Source of the DNA: Actinernus sp. WN-2022
Taxonomy: Eukaryota > Cnidaria > Anthozoa > Actiniaria > Actinernidae
Reading direction: 5' to 3'
NCBI GenBank assembly: GCA_030867875.1
Contig: JAOWCC010000446.1
Coordinates: forward strand, 1-64,000
DNA: 64,000 nucleotides
In this document: in pieces, positions 39,830 through 53,800 of the stretch
How the letters are laid out: every line of letters begins with the position of its first letter
Numbering within the stretch: the first letter of the stretch is position 1
Notes under the pieces: model-generated
Seen by the model: only the letters and a program-made list of their open reading frames with translations
The model's database searches: none
Told to the model about the DNA's origin: nothing
Translations under genes and position numbers: made by a program

Positions 39830-42800
39830 TCATTCCTCATTCCTGATTCATCATTGCTGATTCCTGATTCATCATTCCTGATTCATCATTCCTGATTCAT
39901 CATTCCTGATTCATCATTCATCATTCCTGATTCATCATTCCTGATTCCTGATTCATCATTCCTGATTCCTGATTCCTGATTCATCATTCCTGATTCATTA
40001 TTCCTGATTCATCATTCATCATTCCTGATTCATCATTCCTGATTCCTGATTCCTGATTCATCATTCCTGATTCATCATTCCTGATTCCTGATTCATCATT
40101 CCTGATTCCTGATTCATCATTCCTGATTCCTGATTCATCATTCCTGATTCCTGATTCATCATTCCTGATTCATGATTCAACATTCCTGATTCCTGATTCA
40201 TCAATCCTCTTTCATGATTCATCATTCCTGATTCCTGATTCATCATTCCTGATTCCTGATTCATCATTCCTGATTCCTGATTCCTGATTCATCATTCCTG
40301 ATTCATCATTCCTGATTCATCATTCATCATTCCTGATTCATCATTCCTGATTCCTGATTCATCATTCATCATTCCTGATTCATCATTCATCATTCCTGAT
40401 TCGTCATTCATCATTCCTGATTCATCATTCCTGATTCATCATTCCTGATTCCTGATTCCTGATTCATCATTCCTGATTCATCATTCCTGATTCCTGATTC
40501 ATCATTCCTGATTCCTGATTCACCATTCCTGATTCCTGATTCATCATTCCTCTTTCCTGATTCATCATTCCTGATTCCTGATTCATCATTCCTGATTCCT
40601 GATTCATCATTCCTCATTCCTGATTCATCAATCCTCATTCCTGATTCATCATTCCTCATTCCTGATTGAACATTCCTCTTTCCTGATTGATCATTCCTCA
40701 TTCCTGATTCATCATTCCTGATTCCTGATTCATCATTCCTGATTCCTGATTGATCACTCCTGATTCCTGATTCCTGATTCCTGATTCATCATTCCTGATT
40801 CCTGATTCATCATTGCTGATTCCTGATTCATCATTCATCATTCATCATTCCTGATTCCTGATTCATCATTCCTGATTCATCATTCATCATTCCTGATTCA
40901 TCATTGCTGATTCCTGATTCATCATTCCTGATTCATCATTCCTGATTCATCATTCCTGATTCATCATTCATCATTCCTGATTCATCATTCCTTATTCCTG
41001 ATTCATCATTCCTGATTCCTTATACCTGATTCATCATTCCTGATTCCTGATTCATCATTCATCATTCCTGATTCATCATTCATCATTCCTGATTCATCAT
41101 TCCTTATTCCTGATTCATCATTCATCATTCCTGATTCATCATTGCTGATTCCTGATTCATCATTCCTGATTCATCATTCCTGATTCATCATTCCTGATTC
41201 ATCATTCATCATTCCTGATTCATCATTCCTGATTCCTGATTCATCATTCCTGATTCCTGATTCCTGATTCATCATTCCTGATTCATTATTCCTGATTCAT
41301 CATTCATCATTCCTGATTCATCATTCCTGATTCCTGATTCCTGATTCATCATTCCTGATTCATCATTCCTGATTCCTGATTCATCATTCATGATTCCTGA
41401 TTCATCATTCCTGATTCCTGATTCATCATTCCTGATTCCTGATTCATCATTCCTGATTCATGATTCAACATTCCTGATTCCTGATTCATCAATCCTCTTT
41501 CATGATTCATCATTCCTGATTCCTGATTCATCATTCCTGATTCCTGATTCATCATTCCTGATTCCTGATTCCTGATTCATCATTCCTGATTCATCATTCC
41601 TGATTCATCATTCATCATTCCTGATTCATCATTCCTGATTCCTGATTCATCATTCATCATTCCTGATTCATCATTCATCATTCCTGATTCGTCATTCATC
41701 ATTCCTGATTCATCATTCCTGATTCATCATTCCTGATTCCTGATTCCTGATTCATCATTCCTGATTCATCATTCCTGATTCATCATTCATCATTCATCAT
41801 TCCTGATTCCTGATTCATCATTCCTGATTCATCATTCATCATTCCTGATTCATCATTCCTGATTCCTGATTCATCATTGCTGATTTCTGATTCATCATTC
41901 ATCATACCTGATTCCTGATTCATCATTCCTGATTCATCATTCATCATTCCTGATTCCTGATTCATCATTCCTGATTCATCATTCATCATTCCTGATTCAT
42001 CATTCCTGAATCATCATTCCTGATTCCTGATTCATCATTCCTGATTCCTGATTCATCATTCCTGATTCCTGATTGATCACTCCTGATTCCTGATTCCTGA
42101 TTCCTGATTCATCATTCCTGATTCATCATTCCTGATTCCTGATTCATCATTGCTGATTCCTGATTCATCATTCATCATTCCTGATTCCTGATTCATCATT
42201 CCTGATTCATCATTGCTGATTCCTGATTCATCATTGCTGATTCCTGATTCATCATTCCTGATTCATCATTCCTGATTCATCATTCCTGATTCATCATTCA
42301 TCATTCCTGATTCATCATTCCTTATTCCTGATTCATCATTCCTGATTCCTTTTTCCTGATTCATCATTCCTGATTCCTGATTCATCATTCATCATTCCTG
42401 ATTCGTCATTCATCATTCCTGATTCATCATTCCTGATTCCTGATTCCTGATTCATCATTCCTGATTCATCATTCCTGATTCATCATTCCTTATTCCTGAT
42501 TCATCATTCCTGATTCCTGATTCCTGATTCATCATTCCTGATTCCTGATTCCTGATTCATCATTCCTGATTCATTATTCCTGATTCATCATTCATCATTC
42601 CTGATTCATCATTCCTGATTCCTGATTCCTGATTCATCATTCCTGATTCATCATTCCTGATTCCTGATTCATCATTCATGATTCCTGATACATCATTCCT
42701 GATTCCTGATTCATCATTCCTGATTCCTGATTCATCATTCCTGATTCATGATTCAACATTCCTGATTCCTGATTCATCAATCCCCTTTCATGATTCATCA

Positions 42801-43525
42801 TTCCTGATTCCTGATTCATCATTCCTGATTCCTGATTCATCATTGCTGATTCCTGATTCCTGATTCATCATTCATCATTCATCATTCCTGATTCCTGATT
42901 CCTGATTCATCATTCCTGATTCATCATTCATCATTCCTGATTCATCAATCCTCATTCCTGATTCATCATTCCTGATTCCTGATTGAACATTCCTCTTTCC
43001 TGATTGATCATTCCTCATTCCTGATTCATCATTCCTGATTCCTGATTCATCATTCCTGATTCCTGATTGATCACTCCTGATTCCTGATTCCTGATTCCTG
43101 ATTCATCATTCCTGATTCCTGATTCATCATTGCTGATTCCTGATTCATCATTCATCATTCATCATTCCTGATCCCTGATTCATCATTCCTGATTCATCAT
43201 TCATCATTCCTGATTCATCATTGCTGATTCCTGATTCATCATTCCTGATTCATCATTCCTGATTCATCATTCCTGATTCATCATTCATCATTCCTGATTC
43301 ATCATTCCTTATTCCTGATTCATCATTCCTCTTTCCTGATTCATCATTCCTGATTCCTGATTCATCATTCCTGATTCCTGATTCATCATTCCTCATTCCT
43401 GATTCATCAATCCTCATTCCTGATTCATCATTCCTGATTCCTGATTGATCATTCCTCTTTCCTGATTGATCATTCCTCATTCCTGATTCATCATTCCTGA
43501 TTCCTGATTCATCATTCCTGATTCA
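39830..43525. repeat. 3,696-bp HOR unit, complete copy
   Basis: It begins at a CCTCATT-P-Q-GCTGATT landmark and contains, in order, a CAACATT/CCTCTTT/CATGATT tract (40,061), the type II sub-form (40,411), CATGATT (41,390), a Q-rich tract (41,783), ATACATC (42,678) and a GATCATT/CCTCTTT tract (43,253). At 43,526 the sequence restarts at the position equivalent to 39,830. 3,696 is 528 heptamers. Much of it also matches from about 44,840 (offset 4,997-4,998) and from about 56,350 (offset 16,512). Confidence 0.85.
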
Positions 43526-44430
43526 TCATTCCTCATTCCTGATTCATCATTGCTGATTCCTGATTCATCATTCCTGATTCATCATTCCTGATTCATCATT
43601 CCTGATTCATCATTCATCATTCCTGATTCATCATTCCTGATTCCTGATTCATCATTCCTGATTCCTGATTCCTGATTCATCATTCCTGATTCATTATTCC
43701 TGATTCATCATTCATCATTCCTGATTCATCATTCCTGATTCCTGATTCCTGATTCATCATTCCTGATTCATCATTCCTGATTCCTGATTCATCATTCCTG
43801 ATTCCTGATTCATCATTCCTGATTCCTGATTCATCATTCCTGATTCCTGATTCATCATTCCTGATTCATGATTCAACATTCCTGATTCCTGATTCATCAA
43901 TCCTCTTTCATGATTCATCATTCCTGATTCCTGATTCATCATTCCTGATTCCTGATTCATCATTCCTGATTCCTGATTCCTGATTCATCATTCCTGATTC
44001 ATCATTCCTGATTCATCATTCATCATTCCTGATTCATCATTCCTGATTCCTGATTCATCATTCATCATTCCTGATTCATCATTCATCATTCCTGATTCGT
44101 CATTCATCATTCCTGATTCATCATTCCTGATTCATCATTCCTGATTCCTGATTCCTGATTCATCATTCCTGATTCATCATTCCTGATTCCTGATTCATCA
44201 TTCCTGATTCCTGATTCACCATTCCTGATTCCTGATTCATCATTCCTCTTTCCTGATTCATCATTCCTGATTCCTGATTCATCATTCCTGATTCCTGATT
44301 CATCATTCCTCATTCCTGATTCATCAATCCTCATTCCTGATTCATCATTCCTCATTCCTGATTGAACATTCCTCTTTCCTGATTGATCATTCCTCATTCC
44401 TGATTCATCATTCCTGATTCCTGATTCATC
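43526..44430. repeat. 3,696-bp HOR unit, truncated second copy
   Basis: Landmarks at 40,061 and 40,411 recur at 43,757 and 44,107, exactly 3,696 bp on. The match stops near 44,430, just after the GATCATT-CCTCATT end of the type II sub-form, where the complete copy continues to GATCACT but this one goes to QQ. Confidence 0.8.
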
Positions 44431-44840
44431 ATTCATCATTCCTGATTCATCATTCCTGATTCCTGATTCATCATTCCTGATTCCTGATTCCTGATTCATC
44501 ATTCCTGATTCCTGATTCATCATTCATCATTCCTGATTCATCATTCATCATTCCTGATTCATCATTCCTTATTCCTGATTCATCATTCATCATTCCTGAT
44601 TCATCATTGCTGATTCCTGATTCATCATTCCTGATTCATCATTCCTGATTCATCATTCCTGATTCATCATTCATCATTCCTGATTCATCATTCCTGATTC
44701 CTGATTCATCATTCCTGATTCCTGATTCCTGATTCATCATTCCTGATTCATTATTCCTGATTCATCATTCCTCATTCCTGATTCATCATTCATCATTCCT
44801 GATTCATCATTCCTTATTCCTGATTCATCATTCATCATTC
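44430..44840. repeat. Mosaic junction segment
   Basis: A short tract of P/Q units with two CCTTATT-QQ-GCTGATT stretches, resembling parts of 41.0-41.3 kb and 44.7-44.8 kb in shuffled order. It lies between the truncated 3,696-bp copy and the start of the 11,515-bp unit. No single long-range offset explains it. Confidence 0.55.
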
Positions 44841-47800
44841 CTGATTCATCATTGCTGATTCCTGATTCATCATTCCTGATTCATCATTCCTGATTCATCA
44901 TTCCTGATTCATCATTCATCATTCCTGATTCATCATTCCTGATTCCTGATTCATCATTCTGATTCCTGATTCCTGATTCATCATTCCTGATTCATTATTC
45001 CTGATTCATCATTCATCATTCCTGATTCATCATTCCTGATTCCTGATTCCTGATTCATCATTCCTGATTCATCATTCCTGATTCCTGATTCATCATTCCT
45101 GATTCCTGATTCATCATTCCTGATTCCTGATTCATCATTCCTGATTCCTGATTCATCATTCCTGATTCATGATTCAACATTCCTGATTCCTGATTCATCA
45201 ATCCTCTTTCATGATTCATCATTCCTGATTCCTGATTCATCATTCCTGATTCCTGATTCATCATTCCTGATTCCTGATTCCTGATTCATCATTCCTGATT
45301 CATCATTCCTGATTCATCATTCATCATTCCTGATTCATCATTCCTGATTCCTGATTCATCATTCATCATTCCTGATTCATCATTCATCATTCCTGATTCG
45401 TCATTCATCATTCCTGATTCATCATTCCTGATTCATCATTCCTGATTCCTGATTCCTGATTCATCATTCCTGATTCATCATTCCTGATTCCTGATTCATC
45501 ATTCCTGATTCCTGATTCACCATTCCTGATTCCTGATTCATCATTCCTCTTTCCTGATTCATCATTCCTGATTCCTGATTCATCATTCCTGATTCCTGAT
45601 TCATCATTCCTCATTCCTGATTCATCAATCCTCATTCCTGATTCATCATTCCTCATTCCTGATTGAACATTCCTCTTTCCTGATTGATCATTCCTCATTC
45701 CTGATTCATCATTCCTGATTCCTGATTCATCATTCCTGATTCCTGATTGATCACTCCTGATTCCTGATTCCTGATTCCTGATTCATCATTCCTGATTCCT
45801 GATTCATCATTGCTGATTCCTGATTCATCATTCATCATTCATCATTCCTGATTCCTGATTCATCATTCCTGATTCATCATTCATCATTCCTGATTCATCA
45901 TTGCTGATTCCTGATTCATCATTCCTGATTCATCATTCCTGATTCATCATTCCTGATTCATCATTCATCATTCCTGATTCATCATTCCTTATTCCTGATT
46001 CATCATTCCTGATTCCTTATACCTGATTCATCATTCCTGATTCCTGATTCATCATTCATCATTCCTGATTCATCATTCATCATTCCTGATTCATCATTCC
46101 TTATTCCTGATTCATCATTCATCATTCCTGATTCATCATTGCTGATTCCTGATTCATCATTCCTGATTCATCATTCCTGATTCATCATTCCTGATTCATC
46201 ATTCATCATTCCTGATTCATCATTCCTGATTCCTGATTCATCATTCCTGATTCCTGATTCCTGATTCATCATTCCTGATTCATTATTCCTGATTCATCAT
46301 TCATCATTCCTGATTCATCATTCCTGATTCCTGATTCCTGATTCATCATTCCTGATTCATCATTCCTGATTCCTGATTCATCATTCATGATTCCTGATTC
46401 ATCATTCCTGATTCCTGATTCATCATTCCTGATTCCTGATTCATCATTCCTGATTCATGATTCAACATTCCTGATTCCTGATTCATCAATCCTCTTTCAT
46501 GATTCATCATTCCTGATTCCTGATTCATCATTCCTGATTCCTGATTCATCATTCCTGATTCCTGATTCCTGATTCATCATTCCTGATTCATCATTCCTGA
46601 TTCATCATTCATCATTCCTGATTCATCATTCCTGATTCCTGATTCATCATTCATCATTCCTGATTCATCATTCATCATTCCTGATTCGTCATTCATCATT
46701 CCTGATTCATCATTCCTGATTCATCATTCCTGATTCCTGATTCCTGATTCATCATTCCTGATTCATCATTCCTGATTCATCATTCATCATTCATCATTCC
46801 TGATTCCTGATTCATCATTCCTGATTCATCATTCATCATTCCTGATTCATCATTCCTGATTCCTGATTCATCATTGCTGATTTCTGATTCATCATTCATC
46901 ATACCTGATTCCTGATTCATCATTCCTGATTCATCATTCATCATTCCTGATTCCTGATTCATCATTCCTGATTCATCATTCATCATTCCTGATTCATCAT
47001 TCCTGAATCATCATTCCTGATTCCTGATTCATCATTCCTGATTCCTGATTCATCATTCCTGATTCCTGATTGATCACTCCTGATTCCTGATTCCTGATTC
47101 CTGATTCATCATTCCTGATTCATCATTCCTGATTCCTGATTCATCATTGCTGATTCCTGATTCATCATTCATCATTCCTGATTCCTGATTCATCATTCCT
47201 GATTCATCATTGCTGATTCCTGATTCATCATTGCTGATTCCTGATTCATCATTCCTGATTCATCATTCCTGATTCATCATTCCTGATTCATCATTCATCA
47301 TTCCTGATTCATCATTCCTTATTCCTGATTCATCATTCCTGATTCCTTTTTCCTGATTCATCATTCCTGATTCCTGATTCATCATTCATCATTCCTGATT
47401 CGTCATTCATCATTCCTGATTCATCATTCCTGATTCCTGATTCCTGATTCATCATTCCTGATTCATCATTCCTGATTCATCATTCCTTATTCCTGATTCA
47501 TCATTCCTGATTCCTGATTCCTGATTCATCATTCCTGATTCCTGATTCCTGATTCATCATTCCTGATTCATTATTCCTGATTCATCATTCATCATTCCTG
47601 ATTCATCATTCCTGATTCCTGATTCCTGATTCATCATTCCTGATTCATCATTCCTGATTCCTGATTCATCATTCATGATTCCTGATACATCATTCCTGAT
47701 TCCTGATTCATCATTCCTGATTCCTGATTCATCATTCCTGATTCATGATTCAACATTCCTGATTCCTGATTCATCAATCCCCTTTCATGATTCATCATTC

Positions 47801-50800
47801 CTGATTCCTGATTCATCATTCCTGATTCCTGATTCATCATTGCTGATTCCTGATTCCTGATTCATCATTCATCATTCATCATTCCTGATTCCTGATTCCT
47901 GATTCATCATTCCTGATTCATCATTCATCATTCCTGATTCATCAATCCTCATTCCTGATTCATCATTCCTGATTCCTGATTGAACATTCCTCTTTCCTGA
48001 TTGATCATTCCTCATTCCTGATTCATCATTCCTGATTCCTGATTCATCATTCCTGATTCCTGATTGATCACTCCTGATTCCTGATTCCTGATTCCTGATT
48101 CATCATTCCTGATTCCTGATTCATCATTGCTGATTCCTGATTCATCATTCATCATTCATCATTCCTGATTCCTGATTCATCATTCCTGATTCATCATTCA
48201 TCATTCCTGATTCATCATTGCTGATTCCTGATTCATCATTCCTGATTCATCATTCCTGATTCATCATTCCTGATTCATCATTCATCATTCCTGATTCATC
48301 ATTCCTTATTCCTGATTCATCATTCCTCTTTCCTGATTCATCATTCCTGATTCCTGATTCATCATTCCTGATTCCTGATTCATCATTCCTCATTCCTGAT
48401 TCATCAATCCTCATTCCTGATTCATCATTCCTGATTCCTGATTGATCATTCCTCTTTCCTGATTGATCATTCCTCATTCCTGATTCATCATTCCTGATTC
48501 TTGATTCATCATTCCTGATTCCTGATTGATCATTCCTCTTTCCTGATTGATCATTCCTCATTCCTGATTCATCATTCCTGATTCCTGATTCATCATTGCT
48601 GATTCCTGATTCATCATTCATCATTCCTGATTCCTGATTCATCATTCCTGATTCATCATTCATCATTCCTGATTCATCATTGCTGATTCCTGATTCATCA
48701 TTCCTGATTCATCATTCCTGATTCATCATTCATCATTCCTGATTCATCATTCATCATTCCTGATTCATCATTCCTTATTCCTGATTCCTGATTCATCATT
48801 CCTGATTCCTGATTCCTGATTCATCATTCATCATTCCTGATTCGTCATTCATCATTCCTGATTCATCATTCCTGATTCCTGATTCATCATTCCTGATTCC
48901 TGATTCCTGATTCATCATTCCTGATTCATTATTCCTGATTCCTGATTCCTGATTCATCATTCATCATTCCTGATTCGTCATTCATCATTCCTGATTCATC
49001 ATTCCTGATTCCTGATTCATCATTCCTGATTCCTGATTCCTGATTCATCATTCCTGATTCATTATTCCTGATTCCTGATTCATCATTCCTGATTCCTGAT
49101 TCCTGATTCATCATTCCTGATTCCTGATTCCTGATTCATCATTCCTGATTCATTATTCCTGATTCATCATTCCTGATTCCTGATTCATCATTCCTGATTC
49201 CTGATTCACCATTCCTGATTCCTGATTCATCATTCCTCTTTCCTGATTCATCATTCCTGATTCCTGATTCATCATTCCTGATTCCTGATTCATCATTCCT
49301 CATTCCTGATTCATCAATCCTCATTCCTGATTGATCATTCCTGATTCCTGATTGATCACTCCTGATTCCTGATTCCTGATTCCTGATTGATCATTCCTGA
49401 TTTATCATTCCTGATTCCTGATTCATCATTGCTGATTCCTGATTCATCATTCATCATTCCTGATTCCTGATTCATCATTCCTGATTCATCATTCATCATT
49501 CCTGATTCATCATTTCTGATTCCTGATTCATCATTCCTGATTCATCATTCCTTATTCCTGATTCATCATTCCTGATTGCTTATACCTGATTCATCATTCC
49601 TGATTCCTGATTCATCATTCATCATTCCTTATTCGTCATTCATCATTCCTGATTCATCATTCCTGATTCCTGATTCCTGATTCACCATTCCTGATTCATC
49701 ATTCATCATTCCTGATTCATCATTCCTTATTCCTGATTCATCATTCCTGATTCCTGATTCCTGATTCATCATTCCTGATTCCTGATTCCTGATTCATCAT
49801 TCCTGATTCATTATTCCTGATTCATCATTCATCATTCCTGATTCATCATTCCTGATTCCTGATTCCTGATTCATCATTCCTGATTCATCATTCCTGATTC
49901 CTGATTCATCATTCATGATTCCTGATTGATCATTCCTCTTTCCTGATTGATCATTCCTCATTCCTGATTCATCATTCCTGATTCCTGATTCATCATTGCT
50001 GATTCCTGATTCATCATTCATCATTCCTGATTCCTGATTCATCATTCCTGATTCATCATTCATCATTCCTGATTCATCATTGCTGATTCCTGATTCATCA
50101 TTCCTGATTCATCATTCCTGATTCATCATTCATCATTCCTGATTCATCATTCATCATTCCTGATTCATCATTCCTTATTCCAGATTCCTGATTCATCATT
50201 CCTGATTCCTGATTCATCATTCATCATTCCTGATTCGTCATTCATCATTCCTGATTCATCATTCCTGATTCCTGATTCCTGATTCATCATTCCTGATTCC
50301 TGATTCCTGATTCATCATTCCTGATTCCTGATTCCTGATTCATCATTCCTGATTCATTATTCCTGATTCCTGATTCATCATTCCTGATTCCTGATTCCTG
50401 ATTTATCATTCCTGATTCCTGATTCCTGATTCATCATTCCTGATTCATTATTCCTGATTCATCATTCCTGATTCCTGATTCATCATTCCTGATTCCTGAT
50501 TCACCATTCCTGATTCCTGATTCATCATTCCTCTTTCCTGATTCATCATTCCTGATTCCTGATTCATCATTCCTGATTCCTGATTCATCATTCCTCATTC
50601 CTGATTCATCAATCCTCATTCCTGATTCATCATTCCTGATTCCTGATTGATCACTCCTGATTCCTGATTCCTGATTCCTGATTCATCATTCCTAATTCCT
50701 GATTCATCATTGCTGATTCCTGATTCATCATTCATCATTCATCATTCCTGATTCCTGATTCATCATTCCTGATTCATCATTCATCATTCCTGATTCATCA

Positions 50801-53800
50801 TTGCTGATTCCTGATTCATCATTCCTGATTCATCATTCCTTATTCCTGATTCATCATTCCTGATTCCTTATACCTGATTCATCATTCCTGATTCCTGATT
50901 CATCATTCATCATTCCTGATTCGTCATTCATCATTCCTGATTCATCATTCCTGATTCCTGATTCCTGATTCACCATTCCTGATTCATCATTCATCATTCC
51001 TGATTCATCATTCCTTATTCCTGATTCATCATTCCTGATTCCTGATTCCTGATTCATCATTCCTGATTCCTGATTCCTGATTCATCATTCCTGATTCATT
51101 ATTCCTGATTCATCATTCATCATTCCTGATTCATCATTCCTGATTCCTGATTCCTGATTCATCATTCCTGATTCATCATTCCTGATTCCTGATTCATCAT
51201 TCATGATTCCTGATTCATCATTCCTGATTCCTGATTCATCATTCCTGATTCCTGATTCATCATTCCTCTTTCCTGATTCATCATTCCTGATTCCTGATTC
51301 ATCATTCCTGATTCCTGATTCATCATTCCTCATTCCTGATTCATCAATCCTCATTCCTGATTCATCATTCCTGATTCCTGATTGATCATTCCTCTTTCCT
51401 GATTGATCATTCCTCATTCCTGATTCATCATTCCTGATTCCTGATTCATCATTCCTGATTCCTGATTGATCACTCCTGATTCCTGATTCCTGATTCCTGA
51501 TTCATCATTCCTGATTCATCATTCCTGATTCCTGATTCATCATTGCTGATTCCTGATTCATCATTCATCATTCATCATTCCTGATTCCTGATTCATCATT
51601 CCTGATTCATCATTCATCATTCCTGATTCATCATTGCTGATTCCTGATTCATCATTCCTGATTCATCATTCCTGATTCATCATTCATCATTCCTGATTCA
51701 TCATTCATCATTCCTGATTCATCATTCATCATTCCTGATTCATCATTCCTTATTCCTGATTCATCATTCCTGATTCCTTATTCCTGATTCATCATTCCTG
51801 ATTCCTGATTCATCATTCATCATTCCTGATTCGTCATTCATCATTCCTGATTCATCATTCCTGATTCATCATTCCTGATTCCTGATTCCTGATTCATCAT
51901 TCCTGATTCATCATTCCTGATTCATTATTCCTGATTCATCATTCCTCATTCCTGATTCATCATTCCTGATTCCTGATTCCTGATTCATCATTCCTGATTC
52001 CTGATTCATCATTCATGATTCCTGATTCATCATTCCTGATTCCTGATTCATCATTCCTGATTCCTGATTCACCATTCCTGATTCCTGATTCATCATTCCT
52101 CTTTCCTGATTCATCATTCCTGATTCCTGATTCATCATTCCTGATTCCTGATTCATCATTCCTCATTCCTGATTCATCAATCCTCATTCCTGATTCATCA
52201 TTCCTGATTCCTGATTGAACATTCCTCTTTCCTGATTGATCATTCCTCATTCCTGATTCATCATTCCTGATTCCTGATTCATCATTCCTGATTCCTGATT
52301 GATCACTCCTGATTCCTGATTCCTGATTCCTGATTCATCATTCCTGATTCCTGATTCATCATTGCTGATTCCTGATTCATCATTCATCATTCATCATTCC
52401 TGATTCCTGATTCATCATTCCTGATTCATCATTCATCATTCCTGATTCATCATTGCTGATTCCTGATTCATCATTCCTGATTCATCATTCCTGATTCATC
52501 ATTCCTGATTCATCATTCATCATTCCTGATTCATCATTCCTTATTCCTGATTCATCATTCCTGATTCCTTATACCTGATTCATCATTCCTGATTCCTGAT
52601 TCATCATTCATCATTCCTGATTCATCATTCATCATTCCTGATTCATCATTCCTTATTCCTGATTCATCATTCCTGATTCCTGATTCCTGATTCATCATTC
52701 CTGATTCCTGATTCCTGATTCATCATTCCTGATTCATTATTCCTGATTCATCATTCATCATTCCTGATTCATCATTCCTGATTCCTGATTCCTGATTCAT
52801 CATTCCTGATTCATCATTCCTGATTCCTGATTCATCATTCATGATTCCTGATTCGTCATTCATCATTCCTGATTCATCATTCCTGATTCCTGATTCCTGA
52901 TTCATCATTCCTGATTCATCATTCCTGATTCATCATTCCTTATTCCTGATTCATCATTCCTGATTCCTGATTCCTGATTCATCATTCCTGATTCCTGATT
53001 CCTGATTCATCTTTCCTGATTCATTATTCCTGATTCATCATTCATCATTCCTGATTCATCATTCCTGATTCCTGATTCCTGATTCATCATTCCTGATTCA
53101 TCATTCCTGATTCCTGATTCATCATTCATGATTCCTGATACATCATTCCTGATTCCTGATTCATCATTCCTGATTCCTGATTCATCATTCCTGATTCATG
53201 ATTCCTGATTCCTGATTCATCATTCCTGATTCCTGATTCATCATTGCTGATTCCTGATTCATCATTCATCATTCATCATTCCTGATTCCTGATTCATCAT
53301 TCCTGATTCATCATTCATCATTCCTGATTCATCATTGCTGATTCCTGATTCATCATTCCTGATTCATCATTCCTGATTCATCATTCCTGATTCATCATTC
53401 ATCATTCCTGATTCATCATTCCTTATTCCTGATTCATCATTCCTGATTCCTTATACCTGATTCATCATTCCTGATTCCTGATTCATCATTCATCATTCCT
53501 GATTCATCATTCATCATTCCTGATTCATCATTCCTTATTCCTGATTCATCATTCCTGATTCCTGATTCCTGATTCATCATTCCTGATTCCTGATTCCTGA
53601 TTCATCATTCCTGATTCATTATTCCTGATTCATCATTCATCATTCCTGATTCATCATTCCTGATTCCTGATTCATCATTCATGATTCCTGATTCATCATT
53701 CCTGATTCCTGATTCATCATTCCTGATTCATTATTCCTGATTCATCATTCATCATTCCTGATTCATCATTCCTGATTCCTGATTCATCATTCATGATTCC

